Of a stretch of DNA of 64,000 bases, positions 1 through 7,916 are shown piece after piece. A program made the position numbers and the translations under genes. This DNA comes from Streptomyces sp. f51 (GTDB lineage Bacteria > Actinomycetota > Actinomycetes > Streptomycetales > Streptomycetaceae): positions 5,489,001 through 5,553,000 of the forward strand of contig NZ_CP149798.1 in assembly GCF_037940415.1 (NCBI RefSeq). The letters are read 5' to 3'. The first letter of the stretch is position 1. Each line of letters opens with the position of its first letter. The notes under the pieces were generated by a model, which was given only the letters and a program-made list of their open reading frames with translations, made no database searches and had not been told where the DNA came from.

Positions 1-174
1 CTGGGCCTATGCCTGGCGGCGCCTATACGTCGTCTGTATCTGGGTCCCCGGCGTCGTCCGTGACACGCAGGAGCCGTAAGGCTCCGGCGCCTGGGAGGGT
101 TGGGCCGAAACTGTAGCGGCCCCGGGAAGTTGATGTGGAAGTACTGACGCGCGAAGAGGCGGCAGGCAGACCGT
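1..174. other. Left-edge sequence with no recognisable gene
   Basis: I see no convincing coding frame here. A short hairpin (arms 70-75 and 80-85, 4-nt loop) is the only local structure. The stretch may be more of the decayed gene that becomes recognisable just downstream. Confidence 0.4.
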
Positions 175-690
175 CGGTGATGGGGCCTGCACCTTCGACA
201 CGGCGCCGCCAGCCGTGCACTGGCGGCGTTGGCCACCCGTGCGGTTCACCGCGAGGCGTGTCCTGGCTGAGGAACACCACTGGCGTGCCAGCCGGCCTGG
301 CGCGGGGCGGCCTGGAACGTGGCGGTCCTTGGCGCCGGGCGGGCCGGGCCGTTGCAGCTGGCGCCGATGTGTACCGAGCGCTGCGTAAGGCCTTCGAAGA
401 GGGCAAGCGCGAGCCCGGGGCTGCGGACTTCTAATACGGGGGAGATGGAGATGCGCCGCTACGCCAGCGACATTCCCTGCAGTGAACGGGGGGCTGCTGA
501 CCTCGTACTGGGCGCTGTTCGGGTACCGCCTGCGCGCCTCCGGGGCCCTGGCCTGGTTCGGCGCCGTCATGCTCCTCGCTATCGCCCTGCTGATGGCCTT
601 AGAACTCCCCAAGGACACCCCCAAAGCAGACCGCGACCGGCACCGTTTCGTCCGAACAGATGTGCCTGACGCTCAATTCGCGCCCTAGAT
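175..690 (+). pseudogene. Decayed pentapeptide-repeat/membrane protein gene (remnant)
   Basis: Pieces of one protein family appear in different plus frames. One piece reads FDTAPPAVHWRRWPP, then LAEEHHWRASRPG around 265-310. Another reads YRALRKAFEEGKREPGAADF around 370-432, then GEMEMRRYASD. A last piece reads LLTSYWALFGYRLRASGAL, followed by a hydrophobic helix and LPKDTPK near 490-620. From memory these match, in order, the C-terminal half of actinobacterial pentapeptide-repeat proteins that end in one or two membrane helices. The expected Tyr codon after GAADF is TAA at 432-434, and extra G residues shift the frame near 440 and 490, so no intact product is possible. The 5' part lies outside the window or is lost. 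It sits directly against a truncated dprA, which suggests a recombination scar. The family assignment is from remembered motifs. Confidence 0.6.
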
Positions 691-698
691 AACCATCG

Positions 699-1652
699 TT
701 GCTTCCAGAGAGCGCGGGGCCTGACGCGCTACGCAGCAACACCCACAGACTTGACACGGAAGCCGAATGGCCCGCCCAGCTGGACGACCTGGGGGACGCC
801 CGGCCCGTCGGACTGTGGGTACGGGGAAGCGCCGGCCTGCGGCTGTGGGCGCTCAGGTCCGTCGCCGTCGTCGGCGCCCGTGCCTGCACGGAGTACGGCG
901 CGCACATGGCCGCCGTCCTCGGCGCCGGGCTCGCGGAACGGGGCTGGGTGGTCGTGTCCGGCGGCGCCTACGGCGTCGACGGCGCCGCGCACCGGGGAGC
1001 CCTTGGGGCGGGCGGTGCCACCGTCGCGGTGCTCGCCTGCGGCGTCGACCGCCCCTACCCGAGCGGACACACCCAGCTGATCACCAGAATCGCGGAACAG
1101 GGTCTCGTGGTGGGGGAGTTGCCGCCGGGCGAGCATCCGACCCCGAGCAGGTTCGTCCTCCGTAACCGGGTCATCGCGGCCCTCACCAGGGGAACCGTCG
1201 TCGTGGAGGCGGCGTACCGCAGCGGCGCGCTCGTCACCGCCCGCTCGGCCCAGCGGCTGGGCCGCTTCACCATGGGCGTGCCGGGACCCGTCACCAGCGC
1301 GCTCTCCGCCGGAGTGCACGAACTGCTGCGCGGGGAGGCCGTCCTGGTGTCCGACGCCGCGGAGGTCGCCGAACTGGTGGGCGGCATGGGGGAGCTGGCC
1401 CCGGAGCGGCGTGGTCCCGTCCTGCCGCGCGATCTGCTGGAACCGGGTGCGGGGCGGGTCCTGGCCGCCCTCCCGGCCCGGGATCCGGCGGGGACGGAGG
1501 AGATCGCCCGGCGGGCGGCGACCAGCACGGACGACGCGGTCGGGCGACTGTACGAACTCCGAGCACTTGGATACGTCGAACGACACGGCGACGGCTGGAA
1601 GTTGACACGCCAGGCGACGAGCCCCGTCCGAGGTGGTCGGGAGAGATGCTGA
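699..1652 (+). CDS. dprA: DprA/Smf-family DNA-processing protein, N-terminally truncated
   Basis: DprA binds single-stranded DNA and loads RecA during uptake of transforming DNA. The Rossmann-like core is intact from about residue 55: VAVVGARACTEYG, SGGAYGVDGAAHRGAL, LRNRVIAALTRGTVVVEA and SGALVTARSAQ. A C-terminal winged-helix-like region spans about 250-310. The usual N-terminal helical domain (roughly 80-100 residues) is absent. Homology seems to begin near the EWPAQLDDLGD segment (residues 23-33), and the sequence just upstream belongs to the pentapeptide-gene remnant. The nominal start is TTG at 699 with no good ribosome site, so expression is doubtful. It may be a 5'-truncated pseudogene with an open core. 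whiG follows about 270 nt downstream. Confidence 0.75.
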   Translation: MLPESAGPDALRSNTHRLDTEAEWPAQLDDLGDARPVGLWVRGSAGLRLWALRSVAVVGARACTEYGAHMAAVLGAGLAERGWVVVSGGAYGVDGAAHRGALGAGGATVAVLACGVDRPYPSGHTQLITRIAEQGLVVGELPPGEHPTPSRFVLRNRVIAALTRGTVVVEAAYRSGALVTARSAQRLGRFTMGVPGPVTSALSAGVHELLRGEAVLVSDAAEVAELVGGMGELAPERRGPVLPRDLLEPGAGRVLAALPARDPAGTEEIARRAATSTDDAVGRLYELRALGYVERHGDGWKLTRQATSPVRGGRERC

Positions 1653-1923
1653 CCGAGCGTGTTCGGCCGTCCGGGGGAACGCCGACACGCCTGCGAATCA
1701 GCGCAGTTGGCGCCTGACGGCGGTCACGCACGGCGACCGCCGTGACTCCGGGAGACGTCCCGGGGAAAGGTTTCGCGTGCGGGTGACAGCCCGCTCTTCG
1801 CGCACTGCGACAGCCCAGTCACGCTACGCTCACATGAATCCGAAGCACACCCGCGATCTCGGCATGACGCCGACAGGACGCCCAGGTAATCCCAGTTCAC
1901 GGCAGAACGGCACAAGGCGACGA

Positions 1924-2766
1924 ATGCCCCAGCACACCTCCGGGACCGACCGGACGGCGATCCCGCCAGCCGCCCGCGACGGCGGCGGCGTGCGCCCGCC
2001 CGCGCCCTCGACGCTCGACGAGCTGTGGCGGTCGTACAAGTCGACCGGTGACGAACGGCTGCGGGAACAGCTGATCCTGCACTACTCGCCGCTGGTGAAG
2101 TACGTCGCGGGCCGCGTCAGCGTGGGTCTGCCGGCCAATGTCGAGCAGGCCGACTTCGTCTCCTCGGGGGTGTTCGGGCTGATCGACGCGATCGAGAAGT
2201 TCGACATCGAACGGGAGATCAAGTTCGAGACGTACGCGATCACCCGTATCCGCGGCGCGATGATCGACGAACTGCGGGCGCTGGACTGGATCCCGCGGTC
2301 GGTGCGGCAGAAGGCGCGCAATGTGGAACGCGCCTACGCGACGCTGGAGGCGCGGCTGCGGCGCACCCCCTCGGAGGGTGAGGTGGCCGCCGAGATGGGG
2401 ATCGGCGTCGAGGAACTGCACGCGGTGTTCAGCCAGTTGTCGCTGGCCAACGTGGTCGCCCTGGAGGAGCTGCTGCACGCAGGCGGCGAGGGCGGCGACC
2501 GGCTGAGCCTGATGGACACGCTGGAGGACACCGCCGCCGACAATCCGGTCGAGGTGGCAGAGGACCGGGAGCTGCGGAGGCTGCTGGCGCGGGCGATCAA
2601 CACGCTGCCCGACCGCGAGAAGACCGTGGTCACCCTCTACTACTACGAAGGACTCACCCTCGCGGAGATCGGCAACGTGCTCGGGGTGACCGAGAGTCGC
2701 GTGAGCCAGATCCACACCAAGTCGGTGCTCCAGCTGCGCGCCAAGCTGGCCAGTTTCGGACGCTGA
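1924..2766 (+). CDS. whiG: RNA polymerase sigma factor WhiG (FliA/SigD class)
   Basis: Sigma factor that commits Streptomyces aerial hyphae to sporulation. The 280-aa product carries sigma region 2 (LILHYSPLVKYVAGRVSVGL, then VEQADFVSSGVFGLIDAIEKF), region 3 (RRTPSEGEVAAEMGI) and region 4 (LPDREKTVVTLYYYEGLTLA, with the helix-turn-helix through ESRVSQIHTKS). The open frame extends upstream to 1633, but ATG 1924 (MPQHTSG) gives the N-terminus I remember for WhiG. The upstream 97 codons are low-complexity and read like noncoding DNA. The 1653-1923 interval would hold its promoter; I could not pick convincing boxes. Confidence 0.96.
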   Translation: MPQHTSGTDRTAIPPAARDGGGVRPPAPSTLDELWRSYKSTGDERLREQLILHYSPLVKYVAGRVSVGLPANVEQADFVSSGVFGLIDAIEKFDIEREIKFETYAITRIRGAMIDELRALDWIPRSVRQKARNVERAYATLEARLRRTPSEGEVAAEMGIGVEELHAVFSQLSLANVVALEELLHAGGEGGDRLSLMDTLEDTAADNPVEVAEDRELRRLLARAINTLPDREKTVVTLYYYEGLTLAEIGNVLGVTESRVSQIHTKSVLQLRAKLASFGR

Positions 2767-2889
2767 AGCGGGCCCCGCCCCGACATCGGGCCCGGTCGCC
2801 GCGGCGTCCCGGCGACGGAACCGGCGCGGCCGACGCCACCGCGGCGGGCCGGCCGGAGTGGTTCCCGTCGGCGGCACCGCGTCCGTACA

Positions 2890-3480
2890 GTGGTTGACGT
2901 GCCAAGGATTCGAGCGGCCTCCGTGGCCGAGCACCGGTCGATGCAGCGAGCCGCCCTGCTGGACGCGGCGCGGTCCCTGTTGTCCGAGGGCGGGACGGAG
3001 GCGCTGACCTTCCCCGCGCTCGCCGAGCGCACGGGCCTCGCGCGGTCGTCCGTGTACGAGTACTTCCGGTCCAGAGCGGCCGTCGTCGAGGAACTGTGCG
3101 AGGTCGACTTCCCCGTCTGGGCGGCCGAGGTCTCGGCCGCGATGGCTGCGGCGGACGGCGCCGAGGCCACGGTCGAGGCCTATGTGCGCCGGCAGCTGGC
3201 CCTCGTAGGGGACCGCAGGCACCGGGCCGTGGTCGCCATCTCCGCCGGTGAACTCGACGCGGGCGCCCGGGACAAGATCCGGGCCGCGCACGGCGGTCTG
3301 GTCACGATGATCGGTGAGGCCCTCGCGGAGATGGGGCACGCCGAGCCTCGGCTGGCCGCGATGCTCCTCCAGGGCGTGGTGGACGCCGCGGCGCGGCGCA
3401 TCGAACTGGGCGCCGCCGAGGATCCCTCCGCCATCACGGAGGCGGCCGTGACGATGGCCCTCCGGGGCGTCCGGGGCTGA
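2890..3480 (+). CDS. TetR/AcrR family transcriptional regulator
   Basis: DNA-binding repressor-type protein, 196 aa. An N-terminal TetR helix-turn-helix lies at about residues 19-65 (AALLDAARSLLSEGG, then FPALAERTGLARSSVYEYF). The C-terminal helical ligand domain is family-specific and gives no clue to the effector. The start is GTG 2890; GTG 2899 or ATG 2941 would also keep the helix-turn-helix nearly whole. It follows whiG by about 120 nt in the same direction and converges on the M23 peptidase gene, whose frame runs 300 nt into its 3' end on the other strand. The target is unknown. Confidence 0.88.
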   Translation: MVDVPRIRAASVAEHRSMQRAALLDAARSLLSEGGTEALTFPALAERTGLARSSVYEYFRSRAAVVEELCEVDFPVWAAEVSAAMAAADGAEATVEAYVRRQLALVGDRRHRAVVAISAGELDAGARDKIRAAHGGLVTMIGEALAEMGHAEPRLAAMLLQGVVDAAARRIELGAAEDPSAITEAAVTMALRGVRG

Positions 3481-4118
3481 GTCCCGCCGGTTTCCGGCCG
3501 ACCCGGGACCGGGGGACCGGTGCCGTCGAGCGGCAGCAGGCGGGAGGGGCCCGCGCGCAGGAGCCGGGCGGGAAGCAGGGACAGCGGGTTCAGGTAGACC
3601 GTGCCTCTGAGCAGGCCCCAGTGCAGACAGGGCGCCGGCCCGCAGTGCTTGTCCGCCGATTCCAGCGTGCCGAGAACCTGGCCCGCGAGGACCTCGTCGC
3701 CCTTGCGCACCGAGGCCCGCACCGGGCCGTACGTCGTCCGCAGCGGGGGCGTCCCCGTGCCCGACAGCTCCACCGAGACGACCCCGCGGCCCGCGACCCG
3801 GCCCGCGAAGGACACCCGGCCGGGTGCGACCGCCCGCACCGGGTCTCCGGGCACGGCCGCGAGATCGACCCCGCGATGTCCCCGGGAGTAGGCCGTCGCC
3901 GGCGGCTCCCAGCCCCGTAGGACGAAGGGCCTGACCCCCACGGGCCAGACGCGGGCGACGGCCGGCACGGAAGGGTCGGCCGTCGGCGGGGAGGCAGGAG
4001 CCCTCGGCGCGGGGCTCGGGGCACGGGCCAGGGCGGACGGGGCCGGGGCGCCGAGGACGGTCAGGACCAGGCACAGCAGGAAGCACCGTCGGATACGGGC
4101 ACATCGGTTCACTCGCAT
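3180..4118 (-). CDS. Secreted M23-family metallopeptidase (LytM-like)
   Basis: Likely cell-wall endopeptidase or its inactive relative. A signal peptide (RRCFLLCLVLTVLG to ALA) is followed by a proline-rich linker. A compact M23 domain then carries GHRGVDLAAVPGDPV (first zinc-ligand region) and CLHWGLLRG (the HxH position reads H-W-G). The second His of the usual HxH is missing, so catalysis is uncertain. Start chosen at ATG 4118 with GGGACGG upstream; ATG 4136 is also in frame. The recognisable domain ends near 3570. The frame then continues about 100 codons antisense through the end of the TetR gene before TAG at 3180-3182. That tail looks like read-through after loss of the original stop, or a frameshift. 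Confidence 0.8.
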   Translation of the reverse strand: MRVNRCARIRRCFLLCLVLTVLGAPAPSALARAPSPAPRAPASPPTADPSVPAVARVWPVGVRPFVLRGWEPPATAYSRGHRGVDLAAVPGDPVRAVAPGRVSFAGRVAGRGVVSVELSGTGTPPLRTTYGPVRASVRKGDEVLAGQVLGTLESADKHCGPAPCLHWGLLRGTVYLNPLSLLPARLLRAGPSRLLPLDGTGPPVPGRPETGGTQPRTPRRAIVTAASVMAEGSSAAPSSMRRAAASTTPWRSIAASRGSACPISARASPIIVTRPPCAARILSRAPASSSPAEMATTARCLRSPTRASCRRT

Positions 4119-4185
4119 GCGGGAACCGTCCCGCATCGGACGGATCTTGGCCGGGATCTGTGGAGTACCGGCCGGTTGTGGACAG

Positions 4186-4384
4186 CGGCGTCACCTGCGC
4201 CCTCTCGGGTCCCGTACACTTCTGATGGCGACCCGGGTCATCGGGTCGACTTCGCACGCCCCGACATCCGGTCACCACCGGTGTCAGCGCCTCTCGGTCC
4301 TTTGCGGCAAGGCGCGTCGCGGGCGTCAGGCGCGAGTGCCGTCCGGCACACGCGGCACAACCGAGAAAACCGAGGAGAACGGCC
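4186..4384 (+). promoter_or_regulatory. rpsB promoter/leader region
   Basis: The stretch between the divergent M23 gene and rpsB. A TACACT hexamer at 4215-4220 is a plausible -10 box; I find no clear -35. The transcript would carry a leader of about 160 nt before the GAGGAG ribosome site at about 4372. A leader of this size could hold autoregulation by protein S2, but I did not resolve a defined fold. Confidence 0.35.
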
Positions 4385-5302
4385 ATGGCCGTCGTCACGA
4401 TGCGGGAGCTGCTGGAAAGCGGCGTCCACTTCGGTCACCAGACCCGTCGCTGGAACCCGAAGATGAAGCGCTTCATCTTCACCGAGCGCAACGGCATCTA
4501 CATCATCGACCTGCTCCAGTCGCTGTCGTACATCGACCGCGCCTACGAGTTCGTCAAGGAGACCGTCGCCCACGGCGGCACGGTCATGTTCGTCGGCACG
4601 AAGAAGCAGGCGCAGGAGGCCATCGCCGAGCAGGCCACCCGCGTCGGCATGCCCTACGTCAACCAGCGCTGGCTGGGCGGCATGCTCACCAACTTCTCGA
4701 CCGTCTACAAGCGTCTCCAGCGCCTCAAGGAGCTCGAGCAGATCGACTTCGAGGACGTCGCCGCTTCGGGTCTCACCAAGAAGGAGCTTCTCGTGCTCTC
4801 GCGCGAGAAGGCCAAGCTGGAGAAGACCCTCGGTGGTATCCGCGAGATGCAGAAGGTGCCCAGCGCCGTCTGGATCGTGGACACCAAGAAGGAGCACATC
4901 GCGGTCGGCGAGGCCCGGAAGCTCAACATCCCGGTCGTCGCCATCCTCGACACCAACTGTGACCCCGACGAGGTCGACTACAAGATCCCGGGCAACGACG
5001 ACGCGATCCGCTCCGTCACCCTGCTCACCCGCGTGATCGCCGACGCCGTCGCCGAGGGCCTCATCGCCCGCTCCGGCGCCGGCAAGGCCGCTGGTGACAA
5101 GGCCGCGGGCGAGCCGCTCGCCGCGTGGGAGCGCGACCTGCTCGAGGGCGAGAAGAAGGCCGACGACGCCGAGGTCCAGACCTCCGCCGAGACGGAGAAG
5201 GTCGCCGACGCCGAGCAGGCCGAGGCTCCGGCCGAGGCCGTCGCCGAGGCCGCCGCCGAGGCCCCTGCCGAGGCCCCCGCCGCGGACGCCGAGCAGGCCT
5301 GA
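4385..5302 (+). CDS. rpsB: 30S ribosomal protein S2
   Basis: Structural protein of the small ribosomal subunit. The 305-aa product opens with MAVVTMRELLESGVHFGHQT and carries WNPKMKRFIFTERNGIYIID, RWLGGMLTNF and PVVAILDTNCDPD, all typical of S2. The C-terminal 60 residues form an Ala/Glu-rich acidic tail, usual in actinobacteria. A GAGGAG site sits 9 nt before ATG 4385. It is the first gene of the rpsB-tsf pair and is followed by a strong stem-loop. Confidence 0.98.
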   Translation: MAVVTMRELLESGVHFGHQTRRWNPKMKRFIFTERNGIYIIDLLQSLSYIDRAYEFVKETVAHGGTVMFVGTKKQAQEAIAEQATRVGMPYVNQRWLGGMLTNFSTVYKRLQRLKELEQIDFEDVAASGLTKKELLVLSREKAKLEKTLGGIREMQKVPSAVWIVDTKKEHIAVGEARKLNIPVVAILDTNCDPDEVDYKIPGNDDAIRSVTLLTRVIADAVAEGLIARSGAGKAAGDKAAGEPLAAWERDLLEGEKKADDAEVQTSAETEKVADAEQAEAPAEAVAEAAAEAPAEAPAADAEQA

Positions 5303-5324
5303 CCCCTCACCCCTTCGGGTCTGT

Positions 5325-5357
5325 GAACGGCGGGGGCGCACGAAGCCCCCGCCGTTC
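5325..5357 (+). terminator. Stem-loop between rpsB and tsf (partial terminator/attenuator)
   Basis: A perfect 13-bp GC-rich stem (5325-5337 with 5345-5357) and a 7-nt loop lie between the stop of rpsB and tsf. There is no long T run, as usual in Streptomyces. It probably reduces read-through, giving more S2 than EF-Ts. Confidence 0.75.
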
Positions 5358-5398
5358 CGCCCGTAGATCTTCAGACTTCGAGAGAGACTCCAGGAATC

Positions 5399-6235
5399 AT
5401 GGCGAACTACACCGCCGCTGACGTCAAGAAGCTCCGCGAGCTCACCGGCGCCGGCATGATGGACTGCAAGAAGGCGCTGGACGAGGCCGACGGCAACGTC
5501 GACAAGGCCGTCGAGGCGCTGCGGATCAAGGGCCAGAAGGGCGTCGCCAAGCGCGAGGGCCGCTCCGCCGAGAACGGCGCCGTGGTCTCCATCATCGCTG
5601 ACGACAACACCTCCGGTGTCCTGGTCGAGCTGAAGTGCGAGACGGACTTCGTCGCCAAGGGTGAGAAGTTCCAGGCCGTCGCCAACGAGATCGCCCAGCA
5701 CGTCGTCAAGACGTCGCCGGCCGACATCGAGGCGCTGCTCGGCTCCGAGATCGAGCCCGGCAAGACGGTTCAGGCGTTCGTCGACGAGGCCAACGCCAAC
5801 CTGGGCGAGAAGATCGTCCTGGACCGCTTCACCCAGTTCTCCGGCGCGTTCGTGGCCGCGTACATGCACCGCACCATGCCCGACCTGCCCCCGCAGATCG
5901 GTGTTCTGGTCGAGCTGGACAAGGCCGACGCCGCCCTCGCCAAGGGCATCGCGCAGCACATCGCCGCCTTCGCGCCGAAGTACCTCTCCCGTGAGGACGT
6001 TCCGGCCGAGGTCGTCGAGAGCGAGCGTCGCGTCGCCGAGGAGACCACCCGCGCCGAGGGCAAGCCCGAGGCCGCCCTCCCCAAGATCGTCGAGGGTCGC
6101 GTCAACGGCTTCTTCAAGGAGGCCACCCTCCTCGGTCAGCCGTACGCGCTCGACAACAAGAAGTCCGTCCAGCAGGTTCTGAACGAGGCCGGTGTCGCCC
6201 TGAAGCGCTTCTCGCGCATCAAGGTCGGCATCTGA
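5399..6235 (+). CDS. tsf: Translation elongation factor Ts
   Basis: Guanine-nucleotide exchange factor for EF-Tu. The 278-aa product begins MANYTAADVKKLRELTGAGM and has the DCKKALDEADGNVDKAVE helix of the N-terminal UBA-like domain. The ELKCETDFVAKGEKF signature lies at about residues 78-92 and contains the TDFV motif that contacts EF-Tu. C-terminal dimer-type subdomains follow. The start is ATG 5399. Transcription comes at least partly from rpsB through the intervening hairpin. Confidence 0.98.
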   Translation: MANYTAADVKKLRELTGAGMMDCKKALDEADGNVDKAVEALRIKGQKGVAKREGRSAENGAVVSIIADDNTSGVLVELKCETDFVAKGEKFQAVANEIAQHVVKTSPADIEALLGSEIEPGKTVQAFVDEANANLGEKIVLDRFTQFSGAFVAAYMHRTMPDLPPQIGVLVELDKADAALAKGIAQHIAAFAPKYLSREDVPAEVVESERRVAEETTRAEGKPEAALPKIVEGRVNGFFKEATLLGQPYALDNKKSVQQVLNEAGVALKRFSRIKVGI

Positions 6236-6290
6236 GTCCGTACAGCGATCGACGCGCGACCCCGATAGGGTCGACAGCAGTCGTCCGCGT

Positions 6291-6391
6291 ACGTCGGCAC
6301 TCACCTGTGTGTGCCGGACGACAGCAGATCTGACGAGGAGGCCATTGCCGAGCATGGGATGCAAACACACCCCACCGGCAATGGCCTTCTT
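6291..6391 (+). terminator. Two stem-loops between tsf and pyrH
   Basis: A first imperfect stem (about 6291-6300 with 6311-6320) is followed by a longer one. The second has perfect 12-bp arms, 6339-6350 and 6376-6387, extendable by three or four pairs including G-U, with a 25-nt loop. It lies 27 nt before the pyrH start, so it may end tsf transcripts or act as an attenuator in the pyrH leader. Confidence 0.6.
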
Positions 6392-6417
6392 CGTATGTGC
6401 ACCATGAGGAGATCTCC

Positions 6418-7188
6418 ATGACCACCACCCAGGCCGGAAACGGCGAGAAGAGCGACGACGGCAAAGGCGCGGGCCGCTTCCTGCTGAAGCTTTCCGGCGA
6501 GGCGTTCGCCGGTGGCGGCGGACTGGGCGTCGACCCCGACGTGGTGCACAAGATCGCCCGCGAGATCGCGGCCGTCGTGCGCGGCGGAGCCCAGATCGCC
6601 GTCGTCATCGGCGGCGGCAACTTCTTCCGCGGGGCCGAACTCCAGCAGCGCGGCATGGACCGGGCGCGCTCCGACTACATGGGCATGCTCGGCACGGTCA
6701 TGAACTGCCTCGCCCTCCAGGACTTCCTGGAGAAGGAGGGCATCGACAGCCGCGTCCAGACCGCCATCACCATGGGCCAGGTCGCGGAGCCGTACATCCC
6801 GCTGCGCGGCGTACGGCACCTGGAGAAGGGCCGTGTGGTCATCTTCGGCGCCGGTATGGGCATGCCGTACTTCTCCACCGACACCACCGCCGCCCAGCGG
6901 GCCCTGGAGATCGACGCCGAGGCGCTCCTCATGGGCAAGAACGGCGTGGACGGTGTCTACGACTCCGACCCGAAGACCAACCCCGAGGCGGTCAAGTTCG
7001 ACGCGCTCAGCTACGGCGAGGTCATCACCCGGGATCTCAAGGTCGCCGACATGACGGCCATCACGCTGTGCCGGGACAACAAGCTGCCGATCCTGGTCTT
7101 CGAGCTCCTGGCGGAGGGCAATATCGCGCGGGCCGTCAAGGGTGAGAAGATCGGCACACTCGTGGGCGACCAGAGCGGCCGGGTCTGA
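6418..7188 (+). CDS. pyrH: UMP kinase
   Basis: Phosphorylates UMP to UDP in pyrimidine synthesis; an amino-acid-kinase-fold hexamer in the cytoplasm. The 256-aa product has RFLLKLSGEAFAGGGGLGVD, IAVVIGGGNFFRG, YMGMLGTVMNCLALQ, FGAGMGMPYFSTDTTAAQRA and LMGKNGVDGVYDSDP, the standard UMP kinase motifs. ATG 6418 is chosen because a GAGGAG site sits just upstream; an in-frame ATG at 6397 lacks one. It precedes frr, as in most bacteria. Confidence 0.97.
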   Translation: MTTTQAGNGEKSDDGKGAGRFLLKLSGEAFAGGGGLGVDPDVVHKIAREIAAVVRGGAQIAVVIGGGNFFRGAELQQRGMDRARSDYMGMLGTVMNCLALQDFLEKEGIDSRVQTAITMGQVAEPYIPLRGVRHLEKGRVVIFGAGMGMPYFSTDTTAAQRALEIDAEALLMGKNGVDGVYDSDPKTNPEAVKFDALSYGEVITRDLKVADMTAITLCRDNKLPILVFELLAEGNIARAVKGEKIGTLVGDQSGRV

Positions 7189-7358
7189 CGGGGAACGCCC
7201 GGGACCGGGTTGCCTTCCGGTCCAGGACGCACCCCGACCGGGGGATGGACAATGTCCTGCCGGTCCGGAACCGTGCAGGAACAAGACGCGACGCAGCCGG
7301 CCGCCGACCCGACGAGGAATCAGTTGCCGGGCCTACTCAAGACACGCAGGAGCAAGTG

Positions 7359-7916
7359 GTGATCGAAGAGACCCTCCTCGAGGCCGAGGAGAAGATGGAG
7401 AAGGCCGTCGTGGTCGCCAAGGAGGACTTCGCCGCGATCCGCACCGGCCGTGCGCACCCGGCGATGTTCAACAAGATCGTGGCCGACTACTACGGCGCGC
7501 TGACGCCGATCAACCAGCTGGCCTCGTTCTCCGTCCCGGAGCCGCGCATGGCCGTGGTGACCCCGTTCGACAAGAGCGCTCTGCGCAACATCGAGCAGGC
7601 GATCCGTGACTCCGACCTGGGCGTCAACCCCAGCAACGACGGCAACATCATCCGGGTGACGTTCCCCGAGCTGACGGAAGAGCGCCGCAAGGACTACATC
7701 AAGGTCGCGCGGACCAAGGGCGAGGACGCCAAGGTCTCGATCCGCGCCGTGCGCCGCAAGGCCAAGGACGCTCTCGACAAGCTCGTCAAGGACAAGGAGT
7801 CCGGCGAGGACGAGGTCCGCCGTGCGGAGAAGGAACTCGACGACACCACGGCGAAGTACGTCGCCCAGGTGGACGAGCTCCTGAAGCACAAGGAAGCGGA
7901 GCTGCTCGAGGTCTGA
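7359..7916 (+). CDS. frr: Ribosome recycling factor
   Basis: Splits post-termination ribosomes together with EF-G. The 185-aa product has the diagnostic EDFAAIRTGRAHPAMFNKI stretch, then INQLASFSVPEPRMAVVTPF and FPELTEERRKDYIK, with a long coiled three-helix bundle. The start is the second GTG of GTGGTGATCGAAGAG (7359), about 8 nt after an AGGAG site. The open frame continues upstream to 7245, but that part is not RRF-like. Its TGA overlaps the cdsA ATG by one base, so the two are translationally coupled. Confidence 0.97.
   Translation: MIEETLLEAEEKMEKAVVVAKEDFAAIRTGRAHPAMFNKIVADYYGALTPINQLASFSVPEPRMAVVTPFDKSALRNIEQAIRDSDLGVNPSNDGNIIRVTFPELTEERRKDYIKVARTKGEDAKVSIRAVRRKAKDALDKLVKDKESGEDEVRRAEKELDDTTAKYVAQVDELLKHKEAELLEV

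Noticed and set aside
1..690. A small intact membrane gene at 482-688
   Set aside because: Its sequence aligns with the C-terminal helix region of the decayed pentapeptide-family gene and lacks a ribosome site, so it is part of the remnant.
1897..4398. A minus-strand open frame of about 833 codons spanning whiG, TetR and the M23 gene
   Set aside because: It covers several real genes in other frames and contains no protein-like segment.
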